Of a stretch of DNA of 11,323 bases, positions 1-6,308 are shown one piece after another. Every line of letters begins with the position of its first letter. Positions within the stretch are counted from its first letter, which is position 1. This DNA comes from Candidatus Bipolaricaulota bacterium (lineage in GTDB: Bacteria > Bipolaricaulota > Bipolaricaulia > Bipolaricaulales > Bipolaricaulaceae): positions 1 to 11,323 of the forward strand of contig JACIWM010000038.1 of NCBI GenBank assembly GCA_014360945.1, written 5' to 3'. The notes under the pieces were generated by a model that was not told where the DNA came from, made no database searches, and saw only the letters and a program-made list of their open reading frames with translations. Made by a program: the position numbers and the translations under genes.

Positions 1-25
1 CTGTATTTGGGACAGTCCCGCCAAG

Positions 26-31
26 AAGGAG
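26..31 (+). promoter_or_regulatory. Ribosome binding site of the PKD lipoprotein gene
   Basis: AAGGAG lies six bases before the ATG at 38, a near-ideal Shine-Dalgarno spacing. It fixes the start of the lipoprotein gene, and the encoded protein then begins directly with a lipoprotein signal peptide. No convincing promoter is visible in the few bases available upstream. Confidence 0.75.
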
Positions 32-37
32 ATCGTC

Positions 38-658
38 ATGTCATTTAAGAAGTTTTTCCCCATGGTCTTTTTGTTCCTCGCCGGAGGCGGTCTTGCTGGT
101 TGCTGTCTACTTAGCGGAAATCCTACGGTGACCATTTCTGGCCCCTCCTCCGCCACCACCGGCCAGCCCGCGACCTTCACGGCCACAGCCACTGGTGGAA
201 GCGCACCCTACACCTACACTTGGAGCTTCGGGGCCACCGGGGCCACCGCCACCTACACCTTCAGCACCGCCGGTTCCCACACCATCGGGGTCACCGTCAC
301 CGACAACTGCGGAAAGACCGCAAGCGCCATGCACACGGTTAGCGTGACGGAGAGCCAAAGCGGCAACATCAGTGGCCGTTGGGTGGGGACCATCTCCGAT
401 AACACGGGCACCACCGTGCAATTCGAGCTCCAACTCAGCCAGGTCGGGGTGAGCGTCACGGGCACAGCGTTCATCGGGGGACTATCCTCCACAGGGAACG
501 GGACCTTTTCCGGTGGACAATTCCAATTTCAGTTCCAGTGGCCGGCCACCACGGTCTTGGTCACATTGGTTGGCTCGTACAATCCTTACGCCGACGAGCT
601 TTCTGGGGATTGGCTGGTGGGCGGACAACGGGGAGGCTTCTGGCGGGTGCGCCGATAG
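38..658 (+). CDS. Putative lipoprotein with PKD domain and C-terminal beta-rich domain
   Basis: The 206-residue protein starts with a lipoprotein signal peptide: basic FKK near the N-terminus, a hydrophobic stretch (about residues 6-20) and a lipobox LAGC with the predicted lipidated Cys at 22 (a second Cys follows at 23). Export and membrane anchoring facing the cell exterior or periplasm are inferred from this. Residues about 29-104 look like a PKD (immunoglobulin-like) domain: a Thr/Ser/Gly-rich start, the WSFG core at 62-65 and a closing strand with VTVTDNCG at 85-92. Residues about 109-206 (GRWVGTI, then alternating hydrophobic strands, ending GGFWRVRR) resemble the small beta-barrel-like domain with a G-x-W-x-G start seen in many uncharacterised bacterial lipoproteins. 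No catalytic residues are recognisable, so a binding or adhesion role is likely but unproven. It is separated from the downstream operon by a spacer and a tRNA gene, so it is probably an independent unit. Confidence 0.75.
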   Translation: MSFKKFFPMVFLFLAGGGLAGCCLLSGNPTVTISGPSSATTGQPATFTATATGGSAPYTYTWSFGATGATATYTFSTAGSHTIGVTVTDNCGKTASAMHTVSVTESQSGNISGRWVGTISDNTGTTVQFELQLSQVGVSVTGTAFIGGLSSTGNGTFSGGQFQFQFQWPATTVLVTLVGSYNPYADELSGDWLVGGQRGGFWRVRR

Positions 659-706
659 TCCCAACTAGCTTTTTGACCGAGGTGCGCAATCCCTCGCGCT
701 GGGTTA

Positions 707-722
707 GTTTGCCCTTGCAAAC
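707..722. repeat. Short perfect inverted repeat (6-bp stem, 4-base loop)
   Basis: GTTTGC at 707-712 pairs perfectly with GCAAAC at 717-722 around the loop CCTT. It lies in the 94-bp spacer between the lipoprotein gene and the tRNA gene. No T-run follows on either strand, so it is not a standard intrinsic terminator. It could be a weak hairpin, an operator or chance. The rest of the spacer shows nothing convincing. Confidence 0.4.
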
Positions 723-742
723 GTAGAGGAGAACAGTAAGCT
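715..742 (+). promoter_or_regulatory. Weak candidate sigma-70-type promoter for the tRNA gene
   Basis: TTGCAA (715-720) is a 4/6 match to the -35 consensus. TAAGCT (737-742), 16 bases downstream, is only a 3/6 match to the -10 consensus. The tRNA begins 10 bases after it. The placement is right for a promoter driving the tRNA and the following gene run, but the match is poor and the -35 half overlaps the inverted repeat at 707-722. Treat it as a suggestion only. Confidence 0.2.
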
Positions 743-752
743 TCGGTTTTGA

Positions 753-827
753 GCCGGCGTAGCTCAGCGGCAGAGCAGCCGCTTCGTAAGCGGCGGGTCG
801 GAGGTTCGAGTCCTCTCGCCGGCTCCA
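753..827 (+). tRNA. tRNA-Thr (anticodon CGT)
   Basis: All four arms fold. The acceptor stem is GCCGGCG (753-759) with CGCCGGC (817-823). The D stem is GCTC (762-765) with GAGC (773-776). The anticodon stem is GCCGC (778-782) with GCGGC (790-794), enclosing the loop TTCGTAA with anticodon CGT at 785-787, which reads the Thr codon ACG. The T stem is GGAGG (800-804) with CCTCT (812-816), including one G-U pair, and the loop is TTCGAGT. The discriminator is U (824) and CCA is encoded (825-827). E. coli tRNA-Thr has A at the discriminator, so U73 is a small difference. The gene ends 27 bases before pdxS with no terminator between them, so co-transcription is plausible. Confidence 0.95.
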
Positions 828-840
828 GGGCTTGGCCCGC

Positions 841-847
841 GGAGGTG
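841..847 (+). promoter_or_regulatory. Ribosome binding site of pdxS
   Basis: GGAGGTG, close to perfect anti-16S complementarity, ends seven bases before the ATG at 855. It lies in the short space between the tRNA and pdxS. It is the strongest Shine-Dalgarno sequence in the window, which fits the first cistron of a long translationally coupled run. Confidence 0.75.
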
Positions 848-854
848 GGGAAGG

Positions 855-1730
855 ATGTTGAAGGGCACTTACCGAGTGAAAACGGGGTTCGCTGAGATGT
901 TCAAGGGCGGGGTGATCATGGACGTGACCACCCCGGAACAGGCCCAGATCGCCGAGGAGGCCGGGGCGGTGGCGGTGATGGCCCTGGAGCGGGTTCCCGC
1001 GGACATCCGCGCCCAGGGCGGCGTGGCCAGAATGGCCGATCCCAAAAAGATAAAGGAGATCATGAACGCCGTGTCCATCCCGGTCATGGCCAAATGCCGC
1101 ATCGGCCACATCGCCGAGGCCCGAATCCTTGAGGCTCTGGGCGTGGACTTCATCGATGAAAGCGAGGTCCTTACCCCGGCGGATCCCTTCCACCACATCG
1201 ACAAATGGCAATTCAAGGTTCCGTTCGTCTGCGGCTGCCGCGATTTGGGGGAGGCCTGCCGGAGGCTCGCGGAGGGCGCGGCCATGCTGCGCACGAAAGG
1301 TGAGGCCGGCACAGGAAATGTGGTGGAAGCTGTGCGCCACATGCGCATCCTCAACGACCAGATCCGTCGCCTAAAAGAGATGTCCCGCGCGGAACTCGTG
1401 ACCTACGCGAAAGAGATCGGCGCGCCCGTGGAGATTTTGGAGATGATCCAGGAGCTGGGCCGGCTTCCGGTGGTGAACTTTGCAGCCGGCGGGGTTGCCA
1501 CCCCCGCTGACGCCGCCCTGATGAGAATGCTCGGCGCCGACGGGGTCTTCGTGGGAAGCGGGATCTTCAAGAGCGAAAACCCCGAGAAACGCGCGAAAGC
1601 CATCGTCCTTGCCTGCACCTACTACGACGATCCCGAGCTTTTGGCCAAGGTTTCGGAAGATCTGGGCGAGGCCATGCCCGGGATCGAGATCGAGAAGATC
1701 CCCGAGCACGCCCTCATGCAATATCGATGA
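855..1730 (+). CDS. pdxS: Pyridoxal 5'-phosphate synthase subunit PdxS
   Basis: PdxS is the synthase subunit of the DXP-independent vitamin B6 pathway. It condenses ribose 5-phosphate (or ribulose 5-phosphate) with glyceraldehyde 3-phosphate and ammonia to pyridoxal 5'-phosphate in the cytosol. The 291-residue protein matches the family length and is highly conserved throughout: KGGVIMDV near residue 20 with the catalytic-site Asp23, PVMAKCRIGH with the Schiff-base Lys80 (Lys81 in B. subtilis), LRTKGE with the second catalytic Lys148, and the phosphate-binding segments FAAGGVATPADAA (209-221) and GVFVGSGIFKS (230-240). The start is supported by a strong ribosome binding site. The stop overlaps the pdxT start (ATGA), the usual pairing for this two-subunit complex. 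Ammonia comes from PdxT. One substrate, glyceraldehyde 3-phosphate, is also the substrate of the GAPDH encoded two genes downstream. Identification is essentially certain. Confidence 0.98.
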   Translation: MLKGTYRVKTGFAEMFKGGVIMDVTTPEQAQIAEEAGAVAVMALERVPADIRAQGGVARMADPKKIKEIMNAVSIPVMAKCRIGHIAEARILEALGVDFIDESEVLTPADPFHHIDKWQFKVPFVCGCRDLGEACRRLAEGAAMLRTKGEAGTGNVVEAVRHMRILNDQIRRLKEMSRAELVTYAKEIGAPVEILEMIQELGRLPVVNFAAGGVATPADAALMRMLGADGVFVGSGIFKSENPEKRAKAIVLACTYYDDPELLAKVSEDLGEAMPGIEIEKIPEHALMQYR

Positions 1731-2293
1731 AGATCGGGGTTTTAGCCGTTCAAGGGGCCGTAAGGGAGCATATTTTGTGCCTGCACCGCCTGGGCGTGGA
1801 AGCGGTGCCCGTTCTCAGACCCGCGGATTTGGCGGGATTACAAGGGATCATCCTTCCCGGCGGGGAGTCCACGGCCCAGTGGCGCCTCCTTTCCCGGGCC
1901 GGACTGGCCGAGCCTTTAGCTGAAGCCATAAAGGGAGGGCTTCCGGTTTTCGGAACCTGTGCCGGCCTCATCCTCTTGGCCAAGAGGATCACGAACTGGC
2001 CGGAGCGGTATTTTGGGGTTCTGGACGTGGCCGTGGAGAGGAATGCTACGGGAAGACAGGTGGATTCCTTTGAGGCCACGGTGGCCGTGGACGGGCTGGG
2101 CGAGGTCCCGGCCGTGTTCATCCGAGCCCCGGCCATTCGGGAGATGGGGCCGGGGGTGGAAGTGCTCGGCCGCTATGCGGGCGAGCCGGTTCTGGTGCGC
2201 CAGGGTGCGATCCTCGGCGCCACATTCCACCCGGAGCTCACGGAGGACCTGCGCCTCCACGAGTTTTTCCTGAACCTGTGCAGAAAGGGGTGA
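1727..2293 (+). CDS. pdxT: Pyridoxal 5'-phosphate synthase glutaminase subunit PdxT
   Basis: PdxT is the class I glutamine amidotransferase that hydrolyses glutamine and channels ammonia to PdxS in the PLP synthase complex. The 188-residue protein has the normal length. It shows the N-terminal IGVLAVQGAVREH, the oxyanion-strand motif PGGEST (44-49), the nucleophile Cys78 in GTCAGL, the family signature FGVLDVAVERNATGRQVDSFE region (96-115), FIRAP (131-135), and the His168/Glu170 pair in ATFHPE that completes the catalytic triad. The ATG overlaps the pdxS stop as ATGA and has no good ribosome binding site of its own. Translation therefore probably depends on pdxS, which would help keep the subunits stoichiometric. 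It ends 3 bases before gap. Confidence 0.97.
   Translation: MKIGVLAVQGAVREHILCLHRLGVEAVPVLRPADLAGLQGIILPGGESTAQWRLLSRAGLAEPLAEAIKGGLPVFGTCAGLILLAKRITNWPERYFGVLDVAVERNATGRQVDSFEATVAVDGLGEVPAVFIRAPAIREMGPGVEVLGRYAGEPVLVRQGAILGATFHPELTEDLRLHEFFLNLCRKG
2285..2292 (+). promoter_or_regulatory. Ribosome binding site of gap
   Basis: AAGGGGTG sits at the very end of pdxT and includes most of its TGA stop. It is four bases before the gap ATG at 2297, so gap can recruit ribosomes itself as well as by coupling from pdxT. Confidence 0.55.
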
Positions 2294-2296
2294 AAA

Positions 2297-3337
2297 ATGG
2301 CGAGGATTGCCATCAACGGGTTTGGACGTATTGGGCGTGTGACCCTGCGGGTTTTGGCTAAACGCGGTTGGCCCCTGGAATTGGTGGCCATAAACGATCC
2401 CTTCCTTCCCCCTCAGACCGCAGCCCATTTGGTGAAATACGACACGGTCTACGGCCGCGCGCCGTTTTCCGTCTCCGCCACGGATACCGCCCTTTTGGTG
2501 GACGGTCGGGAGATTCGGTTCCTCGCAGAAAAGGATCCCGCCGCCCTCCCCTGGAAGGACCTCGGGATCGACGTGGTGATCGAATCCAGCGGTGCTTTCA
2601 CCGACCCGGCCCTGGCCGCCGGGCACCTCAAGGCCGGAGCTAAGCGCGTCCTCATCTCCGCGCCTCCAAAGGGCAAGGAGAGCGCCGACGTTCCCCAGAT
2701 CCTTTGGCGCATAAACGAACATCATTTCGACCCCAACAAACACCAGATCGTGTCCGCCGCCTCCTGCACCACCAACTCCCTCGGTCCGGTGGTGAAGGTC
2801 CTTCACGAGGCTTTCGGGATCGAACACGGTTTCCTCACCACCGTCCACGCCTACACCGCGGACCAGAGATTGGTGGACGCACCGCATCGGGATCTGGCGC
2901 GAGCGCGGGCTGCGGCGGCCAACATCGTTCCCACCTCCACCGGCGCCGCCCGTTCCATCCCCATCATCTTCCCCGAGCTCCAAGGCAAAATGGACGGAAT
3001 CGCCATGCGCGTTCCCGTGCCCGCGGGCTCGGTGTCGGATTTCGTGGCCAAGCTCAAAAAACCCGCGGGTTCCACACCGGAAGAGGCGGTGGAGAACGTG
3101 AACCGGGCCTTTGAGGAAGCGGCGAAAGGCCCACTGGGCGAGGTCATGCTTGTCACCCGCGATCCCATCGTGTCCTCCGACGTTTTGGGCGAGGACCACT
3201 CCGCGGTGGTGGCCCTGCGCTACACCATGGTCCTCTCCCAGGCCTTAGACGTGGTGAAGGTGCTTTCCTTCTACGACAACGAGTGGGGCTACTGCTGCCG
3301 GCTTTTGGATGTGGCCCAGTACATCGCGGGCCGCTAG
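2297..3337 (+). CDS. gap: Type I glyceraldehyde-3-phosphate dehydrogenase
   Basis: GAPDH oxidises and phosphorylates glyceraldehyde 3-phosphate to 1,3-bisphosphoglycerate in glycolysis, or the reverse in gluconeogenesis. The 346-residue protein has the N-terminal Rossmann motif INGFGRIGR (6-14), Asp34 in AINDP (the acidic residue expected for NAD rather than NADP), the catalytic loop SAASCTTNS with Cys157, His184 in TTVHAYT, the phosphate-site segment TSTGAAR (213-219) and Arg238 in AMRVPVP, and the C-terminal YDNEWGY (326-332). The residue three after TTN's T is Ser rather than the commoner Cys; Thermus-type enzymes share this. The usual TNDQ before the S-loop is TADQ here. No phosphoglycerate kinase or triose-phosphate isomerase gene follows, unlike many gap operons. 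The gene sits between pdxT and comF, overlapping the latter by 29 bases. Confidence 0.97.
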   Translation: MARIAINGFGRIGRVTLRVLAKRGWPLELVAINDPFLPPQTAAHLVKYDTVYGRAPFSVSATDTALLVDGREIRFLAEKDPAALPWKDLGIDVVIESSGAFTDPALAAGHLKAGAKRVLISAPPKGKESADVPQILWRINEHHFDPNKHQIVSAASCTTNSLGPVVKVLHEAFGIEHGFLTTVHAYTADQRLVDAPHRDLARARAAAANIVPTSTGAARSIPIIFPELQGKMDGIAMRVPVPAGSVSDFVAKLKKPAGSTPEEAVENVNRAFEEAAKGPLGEVMLVTRDPIVSSDVLGEDHSAVVALRYTMVLSQALDVVKVLSFYDNEWGYCCRLLDVAQYIAGR

Positions 3338-4016
3338 GTGGCTTTCGGGGTGGGTAGAACTCCTTTTCCCGCCCCGTTGCCTTGTTTGCGGGAAGGAAAT
3401 AGAGGGCCTCACTCCGCTTTGCTCGGGGTGCGCGGCGGAGATCCGCCGGTGGGAGGCGGTCTGTCAGGTGTGCGGGGTGGGGATTGAGCCCGGGTTGGAT
3501 CTTTGTCCGGACTGCGCAGTGGAGGCGAGAGCTTTTGCGTGGGCCCGGTCCATCGGGCCGTATGAGGGGGTGTTGCGGGCTCTCGTCTTCCTCGTGAAGT
3601 ACGAGGGTGAGCGAAGCGTGGCCAGATTCCTGGCCCGGGAGATGGCAGAACTTGCGGAGGAGGCGCAGGTGGTCACCTGGGTTCCGCCGGATCCAGTTCG
3701 GCTTAGGGAGCGCGGGTTCCATGGCGCAGAAATCCTGGGCCAGGAAGTGGCCAAGGCTTTGAGGCTTCCGGGCCGGCCCCTTCTTCGCAAAATTGCACCC
3801 TCCCCGCCTCAGGTGGGAAGGTCACGCGAGGAAAGGGTCCGGGCCATGCACGGCCTTTTTTCCGCGACCAAAAGAGGGCACGGGGAAAAGGTGCTGGTGG
3901 TGGATGATGTGTTCACCACCGGGGCCACGGCCAGCGAGGCCGCCCGGGCCCTTCTGGACGTGGGATTCGGAGAGGTGGGCGTCCTCACCTGCGCCCACAC
4001 CGTGGGGAAGGAGTGA
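3309..4016 (+). CDS. ComF-family phosphoribosyltransferase-like protein
   Basis: ComF/GntX-type proteins have an N-terminal zinc-binding part and a type I phosphoribosyltransferase fold. B. subtilis ComFC takes part in DNA uptake in natural competence, but many members sit in non-competent bacteria and the biochemical activity is poorly known. The 235-residue protein begins with the typical LLFPPRCLVCG. It has eight cysteines in four CxxC pairs: 24/27, 38/41, 52/55 and 66/69. The family motif RLRERGFHGAEILG lies at 131-144, and QVGRSREERVRAMHGLF at 168-184. The PRPP-binding loop VLVVDDVFTTGAT is at 195-207. The only ATG that keeps the conserved N-terminus is at 3309, inside gap, giving a 29-base overlap. 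No other ATG, GTG or TTG in that frame is available before the first Cys motif, and no ribosome binding site is evident, so coupling to gap is likely. Confidence 0.9.
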   Translation: MWPSTSRAARWLSGWVELLFPPRCLVCGKEIEGLTPLCSGCAAEIRRWEAVCQVCGVGIEPGLDLCPDCAVEARAFAWARSIGPYEGVLRALVFLVKYEGERSVARFLAREMAELAEEAQVVTWVPPDPVRLRERGFHGAEILGQEVAKALRLPGRPLLRKIAPSPPQVGRSREERVRAMHGLFSATKRGHGEKVLVVDDVFTTGATASEAARALLDVGFGEVGVLTCAHTVGKE

Positions 4017-4618
4017 TGGAGATCAAAAAATTCGTGGTGGGCCCGCTTTTCACCAACGCCTACCTCCTCGTGGACGGCGAAGAAGGGGCCTTAATCGACC
4101 CCGGCGGAACCTCGGCGGAACTGGAGCTCGCCCTGCAAGAGGTGAAGCTAAAGTACATCCTCCTCACCCACGGCCATTTCGACCACGCCGATTATGCTGA
4201 GCTTTTCCGAGCCCGCACGGGCGCAAAAATTCTCTACCATCCCGAGGAGAAAACGACGTTTTGGACCATGGGGCGCACCCCGCCGCCCTTGGATCAGCCT
4301 CTCGCCGACGGCGATCGCCTCCGCTTGGGCGAGGAGGAGCTTTTGGTCTGGCACCTTCCCGGACATTCGCCGGGCTCCGTAGCCTTCCTTTGGGAAAAGA
4401 AAAAGACGATCTTCGTGGGCGACGTTTTGTTCGCCGGCTCTGTGGGTCGCACCGATCTTCCCGGCGGATCTTGGGAGGATCTTTCCCGTTCCCTTTCCCG
4501 GCTCCTCTCTTTAGGCGAGGGCTGGCGGATACTTCCCGGGCACGGGCCGGCCACGGAGCTAGCACACGAGCGGGACCACAACCCGTTTTTGCGGGAGCTT
4601 AGTCATGGGCGCCCTTGA
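4016..4618 (+). CDS. MBL-fold metallo-hydrolase (glyoxalase II-like)
   Basis: The protein belongs to the metallo-beta-lactamase fold superfamily, closest in motif pattern to the hydroxyacylglutathione hydrolase (glyoxalase II)-like hydrolases. These cleave thioesters or related substrates with a dinuclear metal centre. The 200-residue protein shows THGHFDHADY with metal ligands His52, His54, Asp56 and His57, then GHSPGS with His117, VGDVLF with Asp136, and PGHGP with His176. It ends with ERDHNPFLREL, a C-terminal pattern seen in these short bacterial forms. At 200 residues it lacks the extra helical domain of true glyoxalase II, so the substrate is unknown. I start it at the ATG at 4016, which shares one base with the comF stop (TGATG). 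A GTG at 4013 in the same frame would add one residue. AAGGAG at 4008-4013 is very close to both starts. Confidence 0.88.
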   Translation: MEIKKFVVGPLFTNAYLLVDGEEGALIDPGGTSAELELALQEVKLKYILLTHGHFDHADYAELFRARTGAKILYHPEEKTTFWTMGRTPPPLDQPLADGDRLRLGEEELLVWHLPGHSPGSVAFLWEKKKTIFVGDVLFAGSVGRTDLPGGSWEDLSRSLSRLLSLGEGWRILPGHGPATELAHERDHNPFLRELSHGRP

Positions 4619-6308
4619 GGAGATCAAGGCCCGGGTGAACATCGTGGATCTCATCGGCCGGTATGTGGCGTTGAAGCCGGCCGGAAAGAACTACAAAGCC
4701 CGCTGCCCTTTCCATCCCGACGACACTCCCTCCCTCATGGTTTCCCCGGAGAAAGGCCTTTGGCATTGTTTTGGCTGCGGGGCCGGTGGCGATGCCATCA
4801 CCTTCCTCATGCGCATCGAACGCCTCTCCTTCCAAGAGGCCCTGGCCAAACTCGCCCAGGAGCTAGGGATTGAGCTACGCCAAGGCGGGGAAGGAAAGGC
4901 TCGTCTCTTCCAGGTGAACCTCGAGGCCCTGCGCTTTTTCCAGCGGGAATTGCGGGGACCCTCCGGAGAAAAGGCTCGGGCTTATCTCCTTTCCCGGGGG
5001 ATCGAGGAAAAGCTTTGGGAGAAGTGGGGTCTAGGTTACGCCCCGCCTGGGTGGGATGGGCTTCTTCGGGTCCTGAGCCGGTTCGGAGTGCAGACCCTTT
5101 TGGAGCTGGGCCTCCTTATTATGGGCGAGCGCGGGCCATACGACCGCTTCCGGGACCGCCTGATCTTTCCCATTCGCGATGAGCAGGGCCGAGTGGTGGC
5201 CTTCGCCGGCCGGGCCTTCGAAGGCGATCCAAAGTACCTCAACACCCCGAATAGCCCGCTTTTCACCAAAGGAACCGTCCTCTATGGGTTGGACCTCGCC
5301 AAAGAGGCCATTCGCAGAAAGGGCCGGGCCGTGGTGGTGGAGGGCTACACCGACGTGATCACCCTCCATGCCGTGGGCGTGGAGGAGGCCGTGGCCTCCA
5401 TGGGCACTTCCCTCACCGAGGACCAGGCTCGCCTCCTTTCCCGCCACACGGAGGAAGTGGTGATCGCTTACGACCGGGATGCCGCGGGCGAGGCCTCCGC
5501 CCTGCGGGGCATGTTCATCCTCCATGGCGCGGGCCTAAGGGTGCGGGTGGCCTCCTTCCCGCCCGAGGAGGATCCCGATTCCTTCGCGCGCAAGGCCGGA
5601 AAGAAAGCGGTGGAGGAGGTTCTGGCTCAAGCCCAGCCCTTCCACGAGTTCTTCGTGACCGCCCTGAGCAGCCGCCATGATCTTTCCCAACCCGCAGGAA
5701 AGGAAGCGGTCCTCCGTGAGGCCCGGGAATTCTGGCCTACCATCAAAAGCGCCGTTTTGCGCCTGGAAATTGCCCAAAAGCTTGCGGATCTTCTTGGCCT
5801 TCCGCTTGAAGAGGTCCAGGAAGCCCTGCGGGGCGTAACAAAGCCCGTTTCCTCCGCGGAGGAAAAAGAGGAGCCGCTCCTCACCCCGGAGGATTTGGTT
5901 GTGAAATTCCTGGTGGAGGGAAAGATTCCGGATTCGGTGGTGACGGAGATTTTGGCCGAGGAGCGGCGGTTCAGCGAGGTTTATCGGGAAGTGGTACGGC
6001 GGTGGACGGAGCTCCGAGCGGAAGGAGTGCCGGACCCAGGCCTCCTTGTCCCCAGCCTCTCACCCACTGCGGCGGCACGCCTCTCTCGCCTCCTCCTTTT
6101 GGACCTGAAGGTGGCCGACGAAAACCAAGCTTTGGAGGAGGCGCTTCTGCGCTTCCTATATCTTCCGCGACTTGCGGAACGCATGGAGGCCGTGAAGCTC
6201 GCGCTCAAGGACGCCGAGCGCCGCGGTGATCAGGAGGCCTTGCGGCACCTCACCCTGGAGTTCCAGCGCCTTTGCCGCGAGAGATTCGAGCTTCTGCGGA
6301 GGCGATGA
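4605..6308 (+). CDS. dnaG: DNA primase DnaG
   Basis: DnaG makes the RNA primers for Okazaki fragments at the replication fork, working with the DnaB helicase. The 567-residue length is normal for bacteria. The N-terminal zinc-binding domain has ligands Cys34, His37, Cys55 and Cys58 in CPFH...CFGC. The catalytic core includes the YLSRGI region and the RFRDRLIFPIRDEQGRVVAF segment (about 179-198). The TOPRIM subdomain follows with Glu246 in VVVEGYTDV and the metal-binding pair Asp290/Asp292 in AYDRDAAG, then FPPEEDPDSF. The C-terminal part (about 430-567) is helical and divergent, as expected of the helicase-binding domain. The ATG at 4605 is preceded by GGGAG at 4593-4597 and overlaps the hydrolase gene by 14 bases. 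The stop shares one base (or four) with the rpoD start. The dnaG-rpoD pairing is the core of the classic macromolecular-synthesis operon. Confidence 0.97.
   Translation: MGALEEIKARVNIVDLIGRYVALKPAGKNYKARCPFHPDDTPSLMVSPEKGLWHCFGCGAGGDAITFLMRIERLSFQEALAKLAQELGIELRQGGEGKARLFQVNLEALRFFQRELRGPSGEKARAYLLSRGIEEKLWEKWGLGYAPPGWDGLLRVLSRFGVQTLLELGLLIMGERGPYDRFRDRLIFPIRDEQGRVVAFAGRAFEGDPKYLNTPNSPLFTKGTVLYGLDLAKEAIRRKGRAVVVEGYTDVITLHAVGVEEAVASMGTSLTEDQARLLSRHTEEVVIAYDRDAAGEASALRGMFILHGAGLRVRVASFPPEEDPDSFARKAGKKAVEEVLAQAQPFHEFFVTALSSRHDLSQPAGKEAVLREAREFWPTIKSAVLRLEIAQKLADLLGLPLEEVQEALRGVTKPVSSAEEKEEPLLTPEDLVVKFLVEGKIPDSVVTEILAEERRFSEVYREVVRRWTELRAEGVPDPGLLVPSLSPTAAARLSRLLLLDLKVADENQALEEALLRFLYLPRLAERMEAVKLALKDAERRGDQEALRHLTLEFQRLCRERFELLRRR

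Noticed and set aside
659..700. Intrinsic terminator after the lipoprotein gene
   Set aside because: There is a short T-run at about 670-674 but no stable stem directly before it, so no terminator can be claimed.
753..854. Integration site of a mobile element at the tRNA 3' end
   Set aside because: No repeated copy of the tRNA 3' end, integrase gene or atypical gene set is visible in the window.
561..1340. Minus-strand open frame containing the string SRREDSNLRP and ALPLSYAG
   Set aside because: This is the well-known false protein produced by reading antisense through a tRNA gene; the rest lies opposite pdxS.
1916..3199. 427-codon minus-strand open frame
   Set aside because: It lies opposite pdxT and gap, which are unmistakable, and its composition (Gly, His, Arg-rich, no domain) is that of a GC-rich shadow frame.
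6272..6307. Longer rpoD starting at a TTG
   Set aside because: The added residues lie within the dnaG coding sequence, have no family support, and ATGs at 6305 and 6308 follow a good ribosome binding site.
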